Origin: Adhaeribacter sp.
GTDB taxonomy: Bacteria; Bacteroidota; Bacteroidia; Cytophagales; Hymenobacteraceae
Assembly: GCA_028288395.1 (NCBI GenBank)
Contig: JAQBNV010000366.1
Location: 1 to 8,129 of the forward strand
Reading direction: 5' to 3'
Length of the DNA stretch: 8,129 nucleotides
Of the stretch, positions 5,646-8,129 are shown piece by piece (positions within the stretch are counted from its first letter, which is position 1; the number at the start of each line of letters is the position of its first letter). Below the pieces are notes generated by a model that saw nothing but the letters and a program-made list of their open reading frames with translations, did no database searches and was not told the DNA's origin. The translations under genes were made by a program, and so were the position numbers.

Positions 5646-7058
5646 ATGAAACAAAGCGATAATACATCCAGACGCGATTTTCTTAAAATAACCGGTATTG
5701 CCTCTTTGGGTTTTATGGGTTTACAGCATTTTGTCAGTAATCCCTTATATGCGGCCGCTTCTCTGGGCCATACCGATAATATTGGTTACGGACCCTTGCT
5801 GCCCGATCCGCAAGGCTTACTTAGTTTACCCAAAGGTTTTTCTTACAAAATCATTTCAAAAAAAGGCTCCCCGATGAGCGATGGCTTGCTGGTGCCGGGC
5901 GCGCCGGACGGCATGGCGGCCTTTAAAGGCGCGAACGGTCGGGTTATTCTCGTGCGCAACCACGAACTGAGTGCCAGCCCCGGTAGCGGCGCTTTTGGCG
6001 CCCAAAACGAAATGCTTTCGAAAATAGATAAAGATAAAGTATACGACTATGGCCAGGGCAATCCGCAATTAGGCGGTACCACTACATTGGTGTATAACCC
6101 GGCCACCGGCGTGGTAGAAAAAGAATTTTTAAGTTTAGTGGGCACCACCCGCAACTGTGCCGGGGGACTTACCCCCTGGAATACCTGGATAACGTGCGAA
6201 GAATCGGTTATAAAACCTGATGCGGTAAATAGCTGCGAAAAAGAACACGGGTATAACTTTGAAGTGCCGGCCAGCGAAAAAATGAAGCTTACCAAAGCCG
6301 TGCCCCTAAAAGCCATGGGCCGCATGAACCACGAAGCCGTTTCGGTGGACCCACGGACCGGCATTGTGTACATGACGGAAGATACCTCGGACAGTTTGCT
6401 GTACCGGTTTATTCCGAAGAAAAACGGCAAGTTGTTAAAAGGCGGGCAGCTGCAGGCGCTGGTAATCCGGGAGCAGAAAAGCCAGGATACCCGTAACTGG
6501 GAAAAATTAACTACTCCGGCCTTACCTATTGGCCAGGCCTTCGACGTGGACTGGATAGACATCGAAAATGTAGAATCGCCGAATAATGATTTGCGGCTGC
6601 AAGGTTACGACAAAGGCGCGGCCCGTTTTGCCCGGGGCGAAGGCATGTGGTTTGGGAACAACGAGGTGTTTTTTGCCTGTACCAACGGCGGTAAATATTC
6701 ATTCGGGCAAGTATTCCGGTATACGCCCAGCGCGCACGAAGGCCAAGCAGCCGAAAAGAAAGCGCCCGGTAAACTGGCGCTTTTTGTGGAGTCGCATGAT
6801 TCAAAAATTGCCAATGCCTGCGACAACATGACGGTTTCGGCCTGGGGTGATTTGATTTTATGCGAAGATAATACGGCCCCTTTTGTAGTAGGCATTACGC
6901 CCAAAGGAGAGTTTTACAAACTGGCCCAGAATATTGGTTCTCAAAGCGAATTTGCCGGTGGTGTTTTTTCGCCTTCCGGTGAAACATACTTTGTCAATCT
7001 GCAGGCTGCCGGCCTGACCGTGGCTATTACCGGCCCCTGGCGTACCCGTACCGCTTAG
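5646..7058 (+). CDS. PhoX/DUF839-family protein, Tat-exported (putative alkaline phosphatase)
   Basis: The 470-residue product starts with a twin-arginine signal, SRRDFLK (8-14), then a hydrophobic stretch and a likely cleavage region near LYAAASLG (34-41). It should fold in the cytoplasm and be exported by Tat. The mature part has the conserved signatures of the PhoX beta-propeller family: LVRNHELS (102-109), RNCAGGLTPW (169-178) with C171, TCEES (183-187), MNHEAV (227-232), TEDTSDSLLYRF (244-255), CDN (392-394), CEDN (406-409) and EFAGGVFSPSGETYFVN (435-451). In characterised PhoX enzymes, acidic residues and the cysteine of the NCAGG-type motif bind an iron and calcium cluster that hydrolyses phosphomonoesters. 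At 470 residues it is shorter than the roughly 600-700-residue proteobacterial PhoX, so it belongs to a compact branch whose activity is not certain. The ATG at 5646 gives the Tat signal at the correct distance. No Pho-box was recognised. Confidence 0.88.
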   Translation: MKQSDNTSRRDFLKITGIASLGFMGLQHFVSNPLYAAASLGHTDNIGYGPLLPDPQGLLSLPKGFSYKIISKKGSPMSDGLLVPGAPDGMAAFKGANGRVILVRNHELSASPGSGAFGAQNEMLSKIDKDKVYDYGQGNPQLGGTTTLVYNPATGVVEKEFLSLVGTTRNCAGGLTPWNTWITCEESVIKPDAVNSCEKEHGYNFEVPASEKMKLTKAVPLKAMGRMNHEAVSVDPRTGIVYMTEDTSDSLLYRFIPKKNGKLLKGGQLQALVIREQKSQDTRNWEKLTTPALPIGQAFDVDWIDIENVESPNNDLRLQGYDKGAARFARGEGMWFGNNEVFFACTNGGKYSFGQVFRYTPSAHEGQAAEKKAPGKLALFVESHDSKIANACDNMTVSAWGDLILCEDNTAPFVVGITPKGEFYKLAQNIGSQSEFAGGVFSPSGETYFVNLQAAGLTVAITGPWRTRTA

Positions 7059-7081
7059 GGGGGTAAAATTTATATACTTTA

Positions 7082-7146
7082 TAAACTGTTAATAAAAAAG
7101 AGCGGCCTGGTAATTTACCAGGCCGCTCTTTTTTATTAACAGTTTA
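7082..7146. terminator. 65-nt near-perfect palindrome, bidirectional terminator
   Basis: Two perfectly complementary 32-bp arms (7082-7113 and 7115-7146) flank a single central T. The core AGAGCGGCCTGGTAA is GC-rich and is followed on each strand by six Ts, so each orientation reads as a strong intrinsic terminator. It sits between the convergent PhoX-family and xylose isomerase genes, 24 bp past one stop codon and 79 bp past the other, and should serve both. The complementarity extends about 16 bp beyond the T-runs on each side, more than termination needs. Confidence 0.9.
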
Positions 7147-7224
7147 CCAATAAGCCGGAGTTGACGGGGCAACCGAATGACTACTTTCCAGCCGCAGCCA
7201 AGAGAGATAAACTATTAATTACTT

Positions 7225-8129
7225 TTAGATATACTGGTTGATAATATTTTCCAGTAATTCTTGTTTGCCACTGATTTGTTGCGGCTCGCCACTTTGGGAA
7301 GCAAGTTTATGTAAATCCTCGAAGCTTAGGGTGCCTTGCTCAAAAGCCTGGCCGTTACCGCTGTCGAAAGAGGCGTAGCGGTTTTCCCGGATTTTGCGGT
7401 AATCCGATTTTTCCAGGACATCGTGGGCTACCATTAAGGCACGCGCAAAAGTGTCCATGCCGCCAATGTGCGCATAAAATAAATCTTCTAAATCGGTAGA
7501 GTTCCGGCGCAGCTTCGCATCAAAGTTAATACCGCCGGTAGTTAAGCCGCCAGCTTCCAGAAATACCAGCATGGCCTCGGTCAGTTCGTATAAATCAATC
7601 GGGAACTGGTCGGTATCCCAGCCATTCTGGTAGTCGCCGCGGTTGGCATCCATCGAACCCAGCATACCGGCATCAGCGGCTATCTGTAATTCGTGGGCAA
7701 AGGTATGGTTCGCTAAAGTGGCGTGGTTGGTTTCAAGGTTAAGTTTAAAGTCTTTATCCAGGCCAAACTGACGCAGGAAGCCAATCACGGTAGCAGCATC
7801 AAAATCGTACTGGTGTTTTGTGGGCTCCATCGGTTTTGGTTCGATCAGGAAAGTACCGGTAAAACCAGCTTTGCGGCCATAGTCGCGGGCCATACCCAGG
7901 AAGCGGCCCAGGTGCTCAATCTCCCGTTTGGTATTGGTGTTTAGCAAAGACATATAACCTTCGCGGCCACCCCAGAATACGTAATTTTCGCCGCCCAAAG
8001 CTATGGTAGCATCAATAGCGCCTTTTACCTGCGCCCCTGCGTAAGCCAAAACATTAAAATCGGGGTTGGTGGCCGCGCCGTTCATGTAGCGGGGATGTGA
8101 AAACAGATTAGCGGTACCCCACAATAATT
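7225..8129 (-). CDS. xylA: Xylose isomerase, N-terminus outside the window
   Basis: The frame runs from the right edge to the TAA at 7227-7225, giving about 301 residues. The typical protein has about 440, so roughly 140 N-terminal residues, including the catalytic His/Asp pair, lie beyond the window. It interconverts D-xylose and D-xylulose in the cytoplasm as a tetramer with two divalent metals. Counting the TTG codon at 8124 as residue 1, the visible metal ligands are all present: E95 and K97 in FLIEPKP, E131 and H134 in [10 protein letters not shown]159 in SMDANRGD, D170 and D172 in GWDTDQFP, and D202 in [16 protein letters not shown] and VFWGGREGY are further signatures. The [17 protein letters not shown] version is the one I associate with Bacteroidota. 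The TTG at 8124 is an internal leucine: the frame continues upstream as LLWGTANLF, as in other XylA proteins. The gene converges on the PhoX-family gene; a neighbouring xylulokinase would be expected to the right. Confidence 0.97.
   Translation of the reverse strand, partial: LLWGTANLFSHPRYMNGAATNPDFNVLAYAGAQVKGAIDATIALGGENYVFWGGREGYMSLLNTNTKREIEHLGRFLGMARDYGRKAGFTGTFLIEPKPMEPTKHQYDFDAATVIGFLRQFGLDKDFKLNLETNHATLANHTFAHELQIAADAGMLGSMDANRGDYQNGWDTDQFPIDLYELTEAMLVFLEAGGLTTGGINFDAKLRRNSTDLEDLFYAHIGGMDTFARALMVAHDVLEKSDYRKIRENRYASFDSGNGQAFEQGTLSFEDLHKLASQSGEPQQISGKQELLENIINQYI

Noticed and set aside
5856..6904. Open frames of 70-171 codons overlapping the PhoX-family gene on both strands
   Set aside because: They are shadows of a 470-residue gene with strong motifs; the longest (6047-6562, minus) has no recognisable domain.
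8122..8124. TTG as a start codon giving a protein beginning MWGTANLF
   Set aside because: The frame is open to the window edge and the residues before it (LLWGTAN) match the inside of xylose isomerase, so this is an internal leucine.
1..8129. A new multi-gene system (defence, mobile or biosynthetic)
   Set aside because: The genes are separated by long spacers, point in different directions and belong to common metabolic or envelope families. No transposase, integrase, nuclease, toxin or biosynthetic signature is present.

Overview
The window looks like ordinary chromosomal DNA of a Bacteroidota bacterium. It is probably a member of the Cytophagales, perhaps a Hymenobacteraceae/Adhaeribacter-like lineage; this last step is inference from style, since no marker gene is present. 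The grounds are intermediate GC with AT-rich spacers, hardly any Shine-Dalgarno signals, candidate promoters of the Bacteroidota type (TTTG or similar, 19-21 nt, TAnnTTTG), and protein families typical of that phylum (the Gfo/Idh lipoprotein subfamily, and the DANRGD variant of xylose isomerase).

Layout, left to right. (1) Positions 1-1884, minus strand: the N-terminal 628 residues of a large FAD-linked oxidase fused to an iron-sulfur module (D-lactate / glycolate / D-2-hydroxyglutarate dehydrogenase type), running off the left edge. It is a long open frame with no stop inside the window. (2) Positions 1885-2408: a 524-bp divergent spacer with candidate promoters facing both ways, small inverted repeats, and a terminator-like hairpin where no terminator is expected. 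(3) Positions 2409-3410, plus: a YiaK/DlgD-like reductase of the Ldh_2 family. (4) Positions 3411-3690: a short spacer with a hairpin at the reductase stop codon, a 14-bp perfect palindrome resembling a LacI/GalR-family operator, and a promoter candidate. (5) Positions 3691-5118, plus: a Gfo/Idh/MocA-type lipoprotein oxidoreductase, followed by a strong intrinsic terminator. (6) Positions 5119-5645: a 527-bp spacer with a REP-like hairpin and a promoter candidate. (7) Positions 5646-7058, plus: a Tat-exported PhoX/DUF839 family protein. (8) Positions 7059-7224: a convergent spacer holding a 65-nt near-perfect palindrome that should end transcription from both sides. (9) Positions 7225-8129, minus: the C-terminal two thirds of xylose isomerase, running off the right edge.

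The genes do not form one operon. Each has its own flanking spacer, and most have their own terminator. A loose theme is carbohydrate and hydroxy-acid catabolism (xylose isomerase, diketogulonate-type reductase, sugar-oxidoreductase lipoprotein, hydroxy-acid dehydrogenase), with an extracytoplasmic phosphatase-family protein in the middle. I see no CRISPR array, tRNA, rRNA, transposase, phage gene, toxin-antitoxin pair or defence system. The most interesting signals are regulatory: the LacI-like palindrome, the possible attenuator or small RNA in the divergent spacer, and the unusually long symmetrical terminator. I do not see convincing evidence of a new multi-gene system.
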